Below, one piece after another: positions 31,241-39,460 of a DNA stretch of 46,577 bases (position 1 is the stretch's first letter; each line of letters opens with the position of its first letter). Source of the stretch: UBA4644 sp964646225 (GTDB taxonomy: Bacteria; Bacillota; Clostridia; Oscillospirales; Butyricicoccaceae); NCBI GenBank assembly GCA_964646225.1, contig CAZYAD010000009.1, positions 1-46,577 on the forward strand, in the 5' to 3' direction. The notes beneath the pieces were generated by a model. The model saw nothing but the letters and a program-made list of their open reading frames with translations, was not told where the DNA came from and did no database searches. A program made the position numbers and the translations under genes.

Positions 31241-32094
31241 TCCGCCGTGCCCACAGCGCTGCCCAGCATCTGGCCCATCTTCACCGGGGTCTCCCGCCCT
31301 TGCAGCGAGGCCTCCAGCAGAGCGGGCTCCAGCCGGACACGATCCTTTTCCACCAGCAGGATCACCGTGCTGCCGCCATAGAGGAACATCCCCTTTTCCT
31401 GTCCCCGGTGGATGGGGCCCGCGCCGTGGTGGTTGCAGATCTTGCCCACCAGCATGGCTCCCACCTCCACCTGGGTCACCGGGCCGAACCTGCGGGTATT
31501 GAGCACGGTGAGCTCCCGGCAGTTCTGGGTGAACACCGGCCCTGCGGCCAGCGCCACCGGGCGGACGGTGTGCAGCCGACCGGGGAGAAAGCGGTTTTCT
31601 CCCTTGCTGCCGTCATCCACATAGCAGTAGCGGTGGTAATGCTCCACGCACAGGCGAAACACCAGACAGAGGCCGTCGCGATAGCGCCCGGCCAGCCGGG
31701 GATCCTCCAGCAGGTCGGACAGCGTGTAGCGGCTCTGCTTCACCGGCAGGACGGTGTCGCCCCGGACAGGGTAGACCGAGAGCAGACCGTCGCAGGGGGC
31801 GATGAAATGCTCGGGCCGGGGGTCGATGGGCCGAAGGGGCTCCCGGATCTGTCGGGTGAAGCAGTCATTGAAGCAATGGAAGTTTTCGGCGTAGTAGTCC
31901 CGGAGGTCAATGTGATTTTTCCGCACAAAGGGGCGGATCAGGGGCTTGGACATCCGGGAATCCAGAAACCGGCCGGAGACGGCCGAAACCGGACGACAGG
32001 TCAGCGGCTTGAGCAGCATCCGGCCCGGGCGGGTATGGTAGAGGAAGCGCAGGGTGCGCTCCTTGCTTTTTCGTTTCTGTTTGCGGCGGGACAA
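31237..32094 (-). CDS. psd: Phosphatidylserine decarboxylase
   Basis: 285 aa. The family autocleavage motif appears as GGST in MFLYGGSTVILLVEKD near the C-terminus, where a Ser becomes the pyruvoyl group. FCVEHYHRYCYVDDG-type active-site residues (VFRLCVEHYHRYCYV) and FTQNCRELTVLNT are conserved. It converts phosphatidylserine to phosphatidylethanolamine at the membrane. It is the last gene of PAP2-pssA-psd, 13 bases after pssA. Confidence 0.95.
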   Translation of the reverse strand: MSRRKQKRKSKERTLRFLYHTRPGRMLLKPLTCRPVSAVSGRFLDSRMSKPLIRPFVRKNHIDLRDYYAENFHCFNDCFTRQIREPLRPIDPRPEHFIAPCDGLLSVYPVRGDTVLPVKQSRYTLSDLLEDPRLAGRYRDGLCLVFRLCVEHYHRYCYVDDGSKGENRFLPGRLHTVRPVALAAGPVFTQNCRELTVLNTRRFGPVTQVEVGAMLVGKICNHHGAGPIHRGQEKGMFLYGGSTVILLVEKDRVRLEPALLEASLQGRETPVKMGQMLGSAVGTAD

Positions 32095-32107
32095 GGGCAG
32101 TCTCCTT

Positions 32108-32830
32108 TCAGTTCAGGGCGAAGGCGATGCCCTGCTTTTCCAGCAGCAGCAGGGCGATCATGAGGGCCATGATGACCGCGCCCACGGCGATCATGATGAG
32201 AATGCCCCGGAGGCGAGGCTTGCGCACCTGGAGGCGTTTCATCAAAAAGGCCAGGCCGGTGACCAGGGCCACGGCGATGTAGACCAGGGTGATATCCCGG
32301 CGGGTCAGATACTGGGCCAGCATCACCAGCGGAAAGATCAGGGCGGCGGAGGTCACGGGGAGGCCGGTGTAGTATTTGCGGACACCGCCCTCGGTCTTCT
32401 GCCGCTCCTCCTCGGTGACATTGAAATAGGCCAGACGGATCATAGCGGCCAGCACATACAGGATCAGCACGGCAAACAGAGCCAGTCCGCCCAGCAGCAC
32501 GAACCACCGGTCGGCATAGACCTGGGCCAGCTCCCGCAAAAAGTCCGAACGGAGGATCAGCGCACCGCCCATGCAGGCCGGAAGTACGCCAAAGGCCACC
32601 AGGTCGGACAGGGAATCGATCTGGATGCCGTAGTTGCGCTCCAGCTCGGTGCGGTCCTTTTTGGTGCGGGCCACCTTGCCGTCGAAGGCATCGCAGAAGC
32701 CGCAGAACAGCAGGAAAAAGCAGCCCCAGAAGGGATGGCCGCCGCCGGAAAGCGACACCACAATGCCAATGCTGGCGCTGAGCAGGGAAAGATAGGTCAG
32801 GATCACGGTATAATCATAAAATCCGATCAT
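32108..32830 (-). CDS. pssA: CDP-diacylglycerol-serine O-phosphatidyltransferase
   Basis: 240 aa from ATG 32830 with AGGAGGAG upstream. It has the CDP-alcohol phosphotransferase motif DGKVAR...G...DSLSD; the spacing between AR and G is 12 rather than 8, as seen in clostridial PssA-type enzymes. About seven membrane helices follow. It makes phosphatidylserine from CDP-diacylglycerol and serine. The start overlaps the PAP2 stop in an ATGA, so translation is coupled. Confidence 0.93.
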   Translation of the reverse strand: MIGFYDYTVILTYLSLLSASIGIVVSLSGGGHPFWGCFFLLFCGFCDAFDGKVARTKKDRTELERNYGIQIDSLSDLVAFGVLPACMGGALILRSDFLRELAQVYADRWFVLLGGLALFAVLILYVLAAMIRLAYFNVTEEERQKTEGGVRKYYTGLPVTSAALIFPLVMLAQYLTRRDITLVYIAVALVTGLAFLMKRLQVRKPRLRGILIMIAVGAVIMALMIALLLLEKQGIAFALN

Positions 32831-33489
32831 CGAGTCTCCTCCTGAGAATGAGAATGCTGCCGCCGCTCCAGCCTGTGAGAAAGCCACAGACCGGCCTCAG
32901 CAAACAGGATGCCGGCGGGAATATCTGCCAGTACATGCTGTCCCACCAGCACGGTGGAGGCACAGACCAGCAGGGTAAAGGCCAGCGAGAAGCGCTGCTC
33001 CCAGCGGGAAAAGCCACGGCTCAGGGTGGTGCCGCGGAAGCACAGCCAGCTTTGCAGGCAGTGCATGGAGGGGAACAGACACTGAGGGGTATCGGCCCGG
33101 TAGATCAGCCGGGTCAGCCGGGCCCAAAGGCTGCTGCCCGTCACCTCCGGCCGGTGCAGGGTGGTGGGGAAGAGCACATAAACAAAGGCCGACAGCGTTT
33201 CAGACAGTATACTGGCCCGGGCCACCCGGCGCAGGGCCTTGGGATCCCGCCGGGCCAGACGGAGGTAGCTGCCGATCCACTGAAAATAGGCCAGAACATA
33301 CACGCTGATAAAGGCCGGAACCACCGGCAGGCGGCGATCCCAGCGGGTAGCCATGTGGTGGTGGACACGGCGGAGGGTCAGCAGCTTGGGCAGGTAGTAA
33401 GAGAGCAGATGCACCAGCGCCGTGACGGCCAGCGGGAAGACAGTCTCCCGGGGTACGGGCAGCGCCCGTCTGCGCCGTTGCGTTTTCAT
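32827..33489 (-). CDS. PAP2-superfamily membrane phosphatase
   Basis: 220 aa from ATG 33489 with AAGGGGG upstream. It contains several membrane helices and the PAP2 active-site motifs FPSMHCLQSW (for the SGH motif) and GQHVLADIPAG (for the SRxxxxxHxxxD motif). It probably dephosphorylates phosphatidic acid, phosphatidylglycerophosphate or undecaprenyl pyrophosphate. It heads the phospholipid operon, so a lipid-phosphate role is the best guess. Confidence 0.85.
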   Translation of the reverse strand: MKTQRRRRALPVPRETVFPLAVTALVHLLSYYLPKLLTLRRVHHHMATRWDRRLPVVPAFISVYVLAYFQWIGSYLRLARRDPKALRRVARASILSETLSAFVYVLFPTTLHRPEVTGSSLWARLTRLIYRADTPQCLFPSMHCLQSWLCFRGTTLSRGFSRWEQRFSLAFTLLVCASTVLVGQHVLADIPAGILFAEAGLWLSHRLERRQHSHSQEETR

Positions 33490-33529
33490 GCCGTTTGCCC
33501 CCTTGCATGTGTGATGGCTTATGAACCAT

Positions 33530-33535
33530 ATTATA
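33530..33535 (-). promoter_or_regulatory. Likely PAP2-pssA-psd promoter (-10 TATAAT)
   Basis: Perfect TATAAT on the minus strand about 41 bases before the PAP2 start. The best -35 (TTCACA) is 19 bases away, so this is a weak promoter or needs an activator. Confidence 0.45.
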
Positions 33536-33661
33536 CGGAATTTCGGGGAAAAAGTGTGAACATTCTGTAAACGCAGTGGAAAATTCAACGGAATGCCCCG
33601 ATTTGCGTGGATGTCTGACCGTTCTCTGACAGACCTTCCCGCGATCCCCGGATTTCTCAAC

Positions 33662-33695
33662 AAGGCCCTGCCGACAAGCCTGTCGGCAGGGCCTT
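33662..33695. terminator. Terminator of the DUF975 gene
   Basis: 15-bp stem AAGGCCCTGCCGACA/TGTCGGCAGGGCCTT with a four-base loop AGCC, just after the DUF975 stop on the minus strand. The T-run is weak on that side; on the plus strand TTTT follows. Confidence 0.75.
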
Positions 33696-33702
33696 TTGGG
33701 GT

Positions 33703-34449
33703 TTATTGCTTCCACCATTCCTCCGGTGAGACCTCCGGTTCGGCCTGGGGCTCCGGCAGCTGCTGCCAGTTCACCAGCCCGTTGTAGTAGGATGCCTGGG
33801 TGATGCCCATGTAGGGATTCAGCCAGAGAGAAAGCAGTCCCAGCGTGCAGGCGGACAGCAGCATCCAGCCGTAGAAGGACAGCTCCAGCACAAAATATTC
33901 CCACTTATGTCCCCGCATCAGCTTTCTGCTGGCGCGAATGGCTTCCATCGGCGACATTTCCGGGTGATCCAGCATGATCCAGATGGTCTGAGAGTAGGCG
34001 AAGATGGCGATGATCCCGGGGATCAGGAACAGACAGCTCCACAGGATGATGAACAGCTCCATCAGGAGCTGGGCACAGAAGAACCGCCACAGCTGCCGGA
34101 AGCAGGCAAACAGCGTCTCCACGCCGCCGGGTTCCTCCCCGCGGGATGCCCGCAGGCAGTACAGCTGCCAGCCATAGGTCACCAGCGTCAGGAACAGATT
34201 GAGCAGCAGAAGCGCCAGCGACAGGGCAAAGGAGCCGGACAGATTGCTGGAGAGGTAGATATCCAGCGCCTGCTCCGCCGATCCGGCCTGAAGCATGGAG
34301 GTCAGGGTGTTGCTGCCGACCACCAGATCGGGGGCGTTGTTCAGCACCATCAGCAACAGGCTCACCAGATAAATGCCGGGAGAAAGGACTTTTATACAGC
34401 GCTTGGCGTGGGCCTTCAGCCCCGCCCGGTCGGTAGGATCAAAAAACAT
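33703..34449 (-). CDS. DUF975 family membrane protein
   Basis: 248 aa from ATG 34449 (MFFDPTDRAGLKAHAKRC), chosen because GAGGAG lies at the proper distance for it; an ATG at 34455 would be too close. About six membrane helices follow the DUF975 pattern (KRCIKVLSPGIYLVSLLLMVL, LFIILWSCLFLIPGIIAIFAYSQ). The family is common in Clostridia and without assigned function. It lies 116 bases after prfB and no separate promoter is visible, so it may be read from the prfB promoter. Confidence 0.82.
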   Translation of the reverse strand: MFFDPTDRAGLKAHAKRCIKVLSPGIYLVSLLLMVLNNAPDLVVGSNTLTSMLQAGSAEQALDIYLSSNLSGSFALSLALLLLNLFLTLVTYGWQLYCLRASRGEEPGGVETLFACFRQLWRFFCAQLLMELFIILWSCLFLIPGIIAIFAYSQTIWIMLDHPEMSPMEAIRASRKLMRGHKWEYFVLELSFYGWMLLSACTLGLLSLWLNPYMGITQASYYNGLVNWQQLPEPQAEPEVSPEEWWKQ

Positions 34450-34565
34450 AAGCATTCTCCTCGTAGATGGTAAATGAAAAACGGTTCTGTGAGGGAAGGG
34501 GATGCATCGCTCCCATGCGGCGCTGCCGAAACCCTGGCCGTTCTCCGGGAGCGCAGCTGCGCCTT

Positions 34566-35684
34566 TTATTTTGCCCACTCGCCGGTGGCGGCGCATTTCA
34601 GATAAGCGTTGATGAAGCCCTCCAGATCGCCGTCCATCACCGCACCGATGTTGCCGTTTTCAAACCCCGTCCGATGATCCTTCACCAGCGTGTAGGGCAT
34701 GAACACATACGACCGGATCTGGCTGCCCCACTCGATCTTCATCTGAGCGCCCTTGATATCGTCGATCTTGTCCAGGTGCTCCCGCTCCTTGATCTCCATC
34801 AGGCGGGATTTCAGCATCTTCATGGCCGTGGCCCGGTTCTGGATCTGGCTGCGCTCGGTCTGGCAGGCCACCACCACGCCGCTGGGAATGTGAGTGATGC
34901 GCACCGCCGACTCGGTCTTGTTGACATGCTGGCCGCCCGCGCCGGAGGAGCGGTAGGTGTCCACCTTCAGATCCTCGGGCCGGATGTCGATCTCCACATT
35001 GTCGTCCATTTCGGGCATGACCTCCAGCGCGGCAAAGCTGGTCTGGCGGCGGCCGGAGGCGTCAAAGGGAGACACCCGCACCAGCCGGTGTACGCCGTTT
35101 TCGCTCTTGAGATAGCCGTAGGCGTTTTCGCCCTCGATGAGCATTTCGGCGCTCTTGACACCGGCGTCCTCGCCATCCAGAATGTCCAGCAGCTTGTGCT
35201 TGAAGCCCATGCTGTCGGCCCAGTGCTCATACATACGGATCAGCATCTGGGTCCAGTCCATAGCCTCGGTGCCGCCGGCACCGGCGTGGAAGCTGAGGAT
35301 GGCATTATTCCGGTCGTACTCGCCGGAGAGCAGGGTGCTCAGGGTCTGACGATCCAGCTCCTTTTCAAAGTCGGCAAAGCCGCTCTGCACCTCGGGGAAC
35401 AGGCTCTCGTCGTCCATTTCCTCGGCCATTTCGATGGTGGTCACCACATCCTCATACATGGTGTACAGGGCGGCGTAGCCTGCGGCCTTGTCCTTCAGCT
35501 GCTTGGTGCGCTGCAAAACCTTCTGGCTTTCGGCGGGATCGTTCCAGAACTCCGGCTCGGCAGCCTTTGCCTCCAGCTGGGCGATCTCTGCCTGACCCTT
35601 GTCCAGATCCAGCGCCAGCCGCAGGTCATCCAGCTTGGGCTTCAAATTATTCAGTTGAAAACGAATATCGTCATAAATTAACAT
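34566..35684 (-). CDS. prfB: Peptide chain release factor 2
   Basis: 372 aa, normal length. The tripeptide SPF in VSPFDASGRRQTSF recognises UGA, and GGQ at 250-252 (RSSGAGGQHVNKT) catalyses peptide release. The reading frame is continuous through the N-terminus (KLDDLRLALDLDKGQ), so the usual in-frame UGA and +1 frameshift that autoregulate prfB in many bacteria are absent here. GGAGGG precedes the ATG at 35684. Confidence 0.97.
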   Translation of the reverse strand: MLIYDDIRFQLNNLKPKLDDLRLALDLDKGQAEIAQLEAKAAEPEFWNDPAESQKVLQRTKQLKDKAAGYAALYTMYEDVVTTIEMAEEMDDESLFPEVQSGFADFEKELDRQTLSTLLSGEYDRNNAILSFHAGAGGTEAMDWTQMLIRMYEHWADSMGFKHKLLDILDGEDAGVKSAEMLIEGENAYGYLKSENGVHRLVRVSPFDASGRRQTSFAALEVMPEMDDNVEIDIRPEDLKVDTYRSSGAGGQHVNKTESAVRITHIPSGVVVACQTERSQIQNRATAMKMLKSRLMEIKEREHLDKIDDIKGAQMKIEWGSQIRSYVFMPYTLVKDHRTGFENGNIGAVMDGDLEGFINAYLKCAATGEWAK

Positions 35685-35705
35685 AGTCTATCCCTCCAAA
35701 ATAGC

Positions 35706-35734
35706 ATTATAGCACAGAATGGCAAGCCCCGCAA
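35706..35734 (-). promoter_or_regulatory. prfB promoter
   Basis: On the minus strand TTGCGG (plus 35729-35734), 17-base spacer, perfect TATAAT (plus 35706-35711). Confidence 0.75.
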
Positions 35735-35810
35735 GGGGGAAAGAGGGTTGTCTGCGTGTTCTCTGTCGATGCAGTGCCACATCCCCCGTAAACACGGGGA
35801 AAAGAAGGCG

Positions 35811-35849
35811 GGAACAAAAACGGCGGCCCCGCCATCCCGGCAGGGCCGC
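35811..35849 (-). terminator. Terminator of the phosphatase gene
   Basis: GCGGCCC/GGGCCGC stem with one mismatch and an inner GCC/GGC (35823-35849), followed on the minus strand by CGTTTTTGTT. It ends the lexA-recG-phosphatase transcript. Confidence 0.8.
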
Positions 35850-35855
35850 ACGCTG

Positions 35856-36458
35856 TCACACATTATAATAACGAAGGATGGCGTGGGAGCCATTGTGGAT
35901 GCAGGCCTGATCCACCTCCACCATGGAAAAGCATCCCTGCTCCAGATAAAACCGCTGGGCGGCCTCCATCGGCAGCCCCAGCAGATGCGCTAGGGCAAAG
36001 GTCAGCGGCCCGTTGTGGGCCACGATCAGACAGTCCTCGCCCTTTTCCAGGATCCCGTCCAGCACCCGCGCCACCCGGGGCACCAGCCCGGTGTCAAAGG
36101 GCTCGCCCTCCGGCGGACAGATGTGTACCCAGTCGGCCATCAGCCGGGCGAAAAAATCCGGATCCTCCGCCCGGATCTGCGGCACCGACCGGGTCTCCAG
36201 CAGCCCCATGTGCTGCTCCCGCAGGTCCGGCTCCACCACCAGCGGCACGGCCCGCCCCGCCAGCGCCAGCTCGGCGGTGTCCCGTGCGCGGATCAGCGGA
36301 CTGACATAACATACCGGCAGGGGAATGTCCCGCAGCTTTTCACCCGCACGGCGGGCCTGCTCCCGCCCCAGAGCGGTCAGCGGCAGATCGGAGCTGCCGT
36401 ACCATAATTGCTTCACATTGCCTTCGGACTGGCCGTGGCGTACCAGATAGAGCTTCAT
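35856..36458 (-). CDS. Histidine phosphatase family protein (phosphoglycerate mutase-like)
   Basis: 200 aa. The phosphohistidine motif is LVRHGQSEGN at residues 5-14, followed by REQHMGLLE and VAHNGPL with the second His. Members are phosphatases or mutases such as CobC or GpmB-like proteins; substrate unknown here. AAGGAG precedes the ATG at 36458. It lies 47 bases after recG, so it is probably the last gene of that operon. Confidence 0.9.
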   Translation of the reverse strand: MKLYLVRHGQSEGNVKQLWYGSSDLPLTALGREQARRAGEKLRDIPLPVCYVSPLIRARDTAELALAGRAVPLVVEPDLREQHMGLLETRSVPQIRAEDPDFFARLMADWVHICPPEGEPFDTGLVPRVARVLDGILEKGEDCLIVAHNGPLTFALAHLLGLPMEAAQRFYLEQGCFSMVEVDQACIHNGSHAILRYYNV

Positions 36459-36505
36459 GGGTCGTTTCTCCTTCTGTGCGAAATCTCAATGCTCCTATTA
36501 TGCCA

Positions 36506-38548
36506 CTAATTCATGGAGGATGCAAGGGTCTTTTCGGTGACCTCCGCCACCTGGGCCGCCAGCGCCGGATGTCCCTCCAGCCGGGGATCCTCTGCCAGCA
36601 CCTGCCGGGCGCTGTCCCGGGCGGCCTCCAGCAGGCTCACATCCTGCGCCAGGTCGGCGATGGAAAAGATCGGAAGACCGCTCTGCCGCTGGCCGAAGAA
36701 GTCTCCCGGCCCCCGCAGCCGCAGGTCGGTCTCGGCGATCTGAAAGCCGTCGTTGGTGCGGCAGAGGGTGCGCAGCCGCTCCAGTGCCGCGGCGCCCTTT
36801 GCCCGGTGGAGCAGAAAGCAATAGCTCTGCCGCTGTCCACGTCCAACCCGCCCCCGCAGCTGATGCAGCTGGCTCAGACCGAACAGGTCGGCGTTTTCCA
36901 CGATCATCAGGCTGGCCCGGGGGACATCCACCCCTACCTCGATGACGGTGGTGGACACCAGCACATCCAGCTCGCCTCCGGCGAACTGCGCCATGACGGC
37001 CTCCTTTTCGGCGGCCTTCAGCCGCCCGTGCATCAGTCCGATGCGCAGCTGGGGAAGGGCCTGCCGCAGCTGCTGCACATAGGCCGCCGCCGCCTTTTTT
37101 TCGCCGCTCTCGTCGCTTTGCTCCACCAGTGGACAGACGATATAGGCCTGACCGCCGCTCTGCACCTCCCGCTGCAAAAAGCCGTAAAGATCCTGCCGCC
37201 TGTTTTCGGGCACGATGCGGGTCATCACCGGCGTGCGCCCCGGCGGCAGCTCATCCAGAACGGAAATATCCAGGTCGCCGTAGAGGATCAGGGTCAGCGT
37301 CCGGGGGATGGGGGTGGCCGACATGGCCAGCAGATGCCCCCGGTGGGATTTGCGGCTCAGGGCCGCCCGCTGGGCCACGCCGAAGCGGTGCTGCTCGTCC
37401 ACCACGATCAGCGCGGCGGCAGGCAGCTCCACGCCGTTCTGGATCAGCGCGTGGGTGCCGCACAGCACCAGCGGCTCTCCAGAGGCTGCCCGGGCCGTCA
37501 CCCGCCGCTTTTCGGCGGCAGGCAGCGCCGAGATCAAAAGCTCCACCGGACAGCCCAGCGGCCCCAGCAGCCGTTCCATGGTCTCCCGATGCTGCCGCGC
37601 CAGCAGCTCCGTGGGAGCCATGATCACCGCCTGTTTGCCGTTTTGCAGCGCCAGCCAGGCGCAGGCCGCCGCCACAAGGGTCTTGCCGGAGCCCACATCG
37701 CCCTGCAAAAGCCGGTTCATCCGTCCGCCGCTGCACAGATCGGCAAAGGCCTGCTCCACCGCCCGCCGCTGGGCGCCGGTGGGGGAGAAGGGGAGAGCGG
37801 CGAAAAAGTCCTCCGGGTCGTGCCGCGTCAGCTGCGGCCCGGGGATCCGCCGGTTTTTGTCCCCCAGCGCCTGTCCGGCGCAGCAGAACAGAAACAGCTC
37901 CTCGAAGATCAGTCTGCGCCGCGCCCGGGTGATGTCTTCCGCCGACTGGGGAAAATGAATGGCGCGGAAGGCCTCCTCCGGCGGGCAAAGCTGCCACCGG
38001 GCCGTCACATGGGGCGGCAGCGGATCGCAAAAGGCCCCTGCCGTCTGCTCCAGCGCCGCCTGCATCCACCGGCGCAGCTGCTTCTGGGAAAAATCGCCGG
38101 TTTTCGGATACACCGGCAGCAGACCGCTCTGGGCCTCCTCCGCCGGGGAAAGCTCCGGGTTGACCATCCCCCAGCCCCGGCCCACCCGCTCCGGACGGCC
38201 GAACAGCAGATACTCCCGCCCCGGCTCCAGCCGGAGATAGGGCAGATTGAAAAAGGTCAGCTGCAACCCGCCGGTGCTGTCAAAGGCACGCCCGCGGGAC
38301 ATGGTTCGTCCGCCGGGCAGGCGGCTTTTCCGCAGCTCATCGGCCACCGTCGCCCGGACGCACACCGCCGCGCCCTCCTCCAGCCCGGCGATGGGCCGCA
38401 CGGTGGTGCGGTCCTCGTAATCCCGGGGGAACCGGCGCAGCAGATCCTCCAGCGAAAAAAGGCCCAGCCTGTTCAGCTGCGCCAAACGCTGCGGCCCCAC
38501 CCCCGGCAGACAGGACAGGGGCTGCCGCAGAGCACCGCCCCCCGTCAC
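36506..38548 (-). CDS. recG: ATP-dependent DNA helicase RecG
   Basis: 680 aa from a GTG at 38548 that overlaps the lexA TGA (GTGA), with the wedge domain start PLSCLPGVGPQRLAQL. Helicase motifs: Walker A GDVGSGKTLVAA, DEQHRFGV as motif II, and SATPIPRTL as motif III. The C-terminal half continues to QLRGRVGRGQRQSYCFLL (motif VI) and the TRG region. It remodels stalled forks and Holliday junctions. Overlap with lexA implies coupled translation and therefore SOS-linked expression. Confidence 0.95.
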   Translation of the reverse strand: MTGGGALRQPLSCLPGVGPQRLAQLNRLGLFSLEDLLRRFPRDYEDRTTVRPIAGLEEGAAVCVRATVADELRKSRLPGGRTMSRGRAFDSTGGLQLTFFNLPYLRLEPGREYLLFGRPERVGRGWGMVNPELSPAEEAQSGLLPVYPKTGDFSQKQLRRWMQAALEQTAGAFCDPLPPHVTARWQLCPPEEAFRAIHFPQSAEDITRARRRLIFEELFLFCCAGQALGDKNRRIPGPQLTRHDPEDFFAALPFSPTGAQRRAVEQAFADLCSGGRMNRLLQGDVGSGKTLVAAACAWLALQNGKQAVIMAPTELLARQHRETMERLLGPLGCPVELLISALPAAEKRRVTARAASGEPLVLCGTHALIQNGVELPAAALIVVDEQHRFGVAQRAALSRKSHRGHLLAMSATPIPRTLTLILYGDLDISVLDELPPGRTPVMTRIVPENRRQDLYGFLQREVQSGGQAYIVCPLVEQSDESGEKKAAAAYVQQLRQALPQLRIGLMHGRLKAAEKEAVMAQFAGGELDVLVSTTVIEVGVDVPRASLMIVENADLFGLSQLHQLRGRVGRGQRQSYCFLLHRAKGAAALERLRTLCRTNDGFQIAETDLRLRGPGDFFGQRQSGLPIFSIADLAQDVSLLEAARDSARQVLAEDPRLEGHPALAAQVAEVTEKTLASSMN

Positions 38549-39138
38549 AGCCGGGGACGGTACAGCGACACCGCCACCCCAAGGATGACGCATTCCCGCC
38601 CATCGATGGGGTCAAAGGCGGGGTTCTCCGGCAGCAGCCACACCCCGCTGGATTGCAGAGAAAGCCGCTTGACGGTGGCCTCCTCCCCCAGCAGCGCCAC
38701 CACGATCTGCCCGGAAATGGCGGTGTTCTGCCGCCGCACCAGCACGATATCCCCGTCCAGGATGCCCGCGCCGATCATACTCTCGCCCCGCACCTTCAGG
38801 GCGAACATCTCCCCCTGCTCCGGCCCGTCATAGGGGACATAGCCCAGGGTGTCCTCCTGCGCCAGGATGGGCAGACCGGCGGTCACCGTCCCCAGCACCG
38901 GCACCGAGCGAAAGGCCGTCCCGCTGCCGCCCTTGACCGAAAGGGCCCGGGTCTTGCGCTCGTCCTTTTCCAGATAGCCGCCCTCCTGCAAAATTTTCAG
39001 GTGACTGTGTACGGTGGAAGGGGAGCGCAGCCCGACGGCATCGCAGATCTCCCGCACGGTGGGAGGATAGCCGTTCTGCCGGGTAAAGGTGGTGACATAA
39101 TTCAGAATGCGCTGCCGCATGGGACTGAGCTTGTTCAT
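38545..39138 (-). CDS. lexA: SOS transcriptional repressor LexA
   Basis: 197 aa from ATG 39138 with AGGAGG upstream. The winged helix-turn-helix (about 1-65, NGYPPTVREICDAVGLRSPSTVHSHL) is followed by the self-cleavage domain with the Ala87-Gly88 scissile bond in VTAGLP, nucleophile Ser120 (GESMIGAG) and general-base Lys157. RecA filaments trigger autoproteolysis and derepress SOS genes. A perfect palindrome over its own promoter suggests autorepression. Confidence 0.95.
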   Translation of the reverse strand: MNKLSPMRQRILNYVTTFTRQNGYPPTVREICDAVGLRSPSTVHSHLKILQEGGYLEKDERKTRALSVKGGSGTAFRSVPVLGTVTAGLPILAQEDTLGYVPYDGPEQGEMFALKVRGESMIGAGILDGDIVLVRRQNTAISGQIVVALLGEEATVKRLSLQSSGVWLLPENPAFDPIDGRECVILGVAVSLYRPRL

Positions 39139-39260
39139 AAGGTTCCTCCTTGTTTCCGTCCAAGGGAGTCGATCGCAACGGATCCCTATAATAATAAATA
39201 AAGGTGCGGGCTGCCCTGTGGCGGGGCGACCTCCGGCCACCTGCGGACATTGTTTTCCTT

Positions 39261-39289
39261 ATTATAGCACGCCTGTTCGAGAAAGGCAA
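39261..39289 (-). promoter_or_regulatory. lexA promoter
   Basis: On the minus strand TTGCCT (plus 39284-39289), exact 17-base spacer, perfect TATAAT (plus 39261-39266). Confidence 0.85.
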
Positions 39290-39301
39290 ACATTTGTTTG
39301 C
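39286..39301. promoter_or_regulatory. Candidate LexA operator (SOS box variant)
   Basis: GCAAACATTTGTTTGC is a perfect palindrome with four central bases, one change per arm from the Gram-positive SOS box CGAAC-N4-GTTCG. It overlaps the lexA -35, the classical position for autorepression. Confidence 0.6.
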
Positions 39302-39387
39302 ATTTCCCCTAAAAACTTTTTGAAGACTATATTTTGTGTCCGGAAAGGCCTGATGCTACAAAATCTTGAGAATAAAATTTTCGGTGG

Positions 39388-39423
39388 TTTTTCACAAAAA
39401 TTCTCGAAAAAATTTGTGAAAAA
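39388..39423. promoter_or_regulatory. Inverted DnaA-box-like repeat / UP element at the S10 promoter
   Basis: TTTTTCACAAA (39388-39398) and TTTGTGAAAAA (39413-39423) are perfect 11-bp arms ending four bases before the -35. Each arm contains the 9-mer TTTTTCACA found in oriC. The A/T-rich block could instead act as an UP element. Confidence 0.45.
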
Positions 39424-39426
39424 AGC

Positions 39427-39455
39427 TTGACAATCCGCGCCGAACTTGTTATTAT
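39427..39455 (+). promoter_or_regulatory. S10 operon promoter
   Basis: Perfect TTGACA (39427-39432), exact 17-base spacer, TATTAT (39450-39455). The predicted start is near 39461, giving a leader of about 415 nt before rpsJ. Confidence 0.9.
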
Positions 39456-39460
39456 GATAA

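Noticed and set aside
36476..38833. 785-codon plus-strand open frame
   Set aside because: Antisense shadow of recG and lexA, low-complexity composition, no ribosome-binding site.
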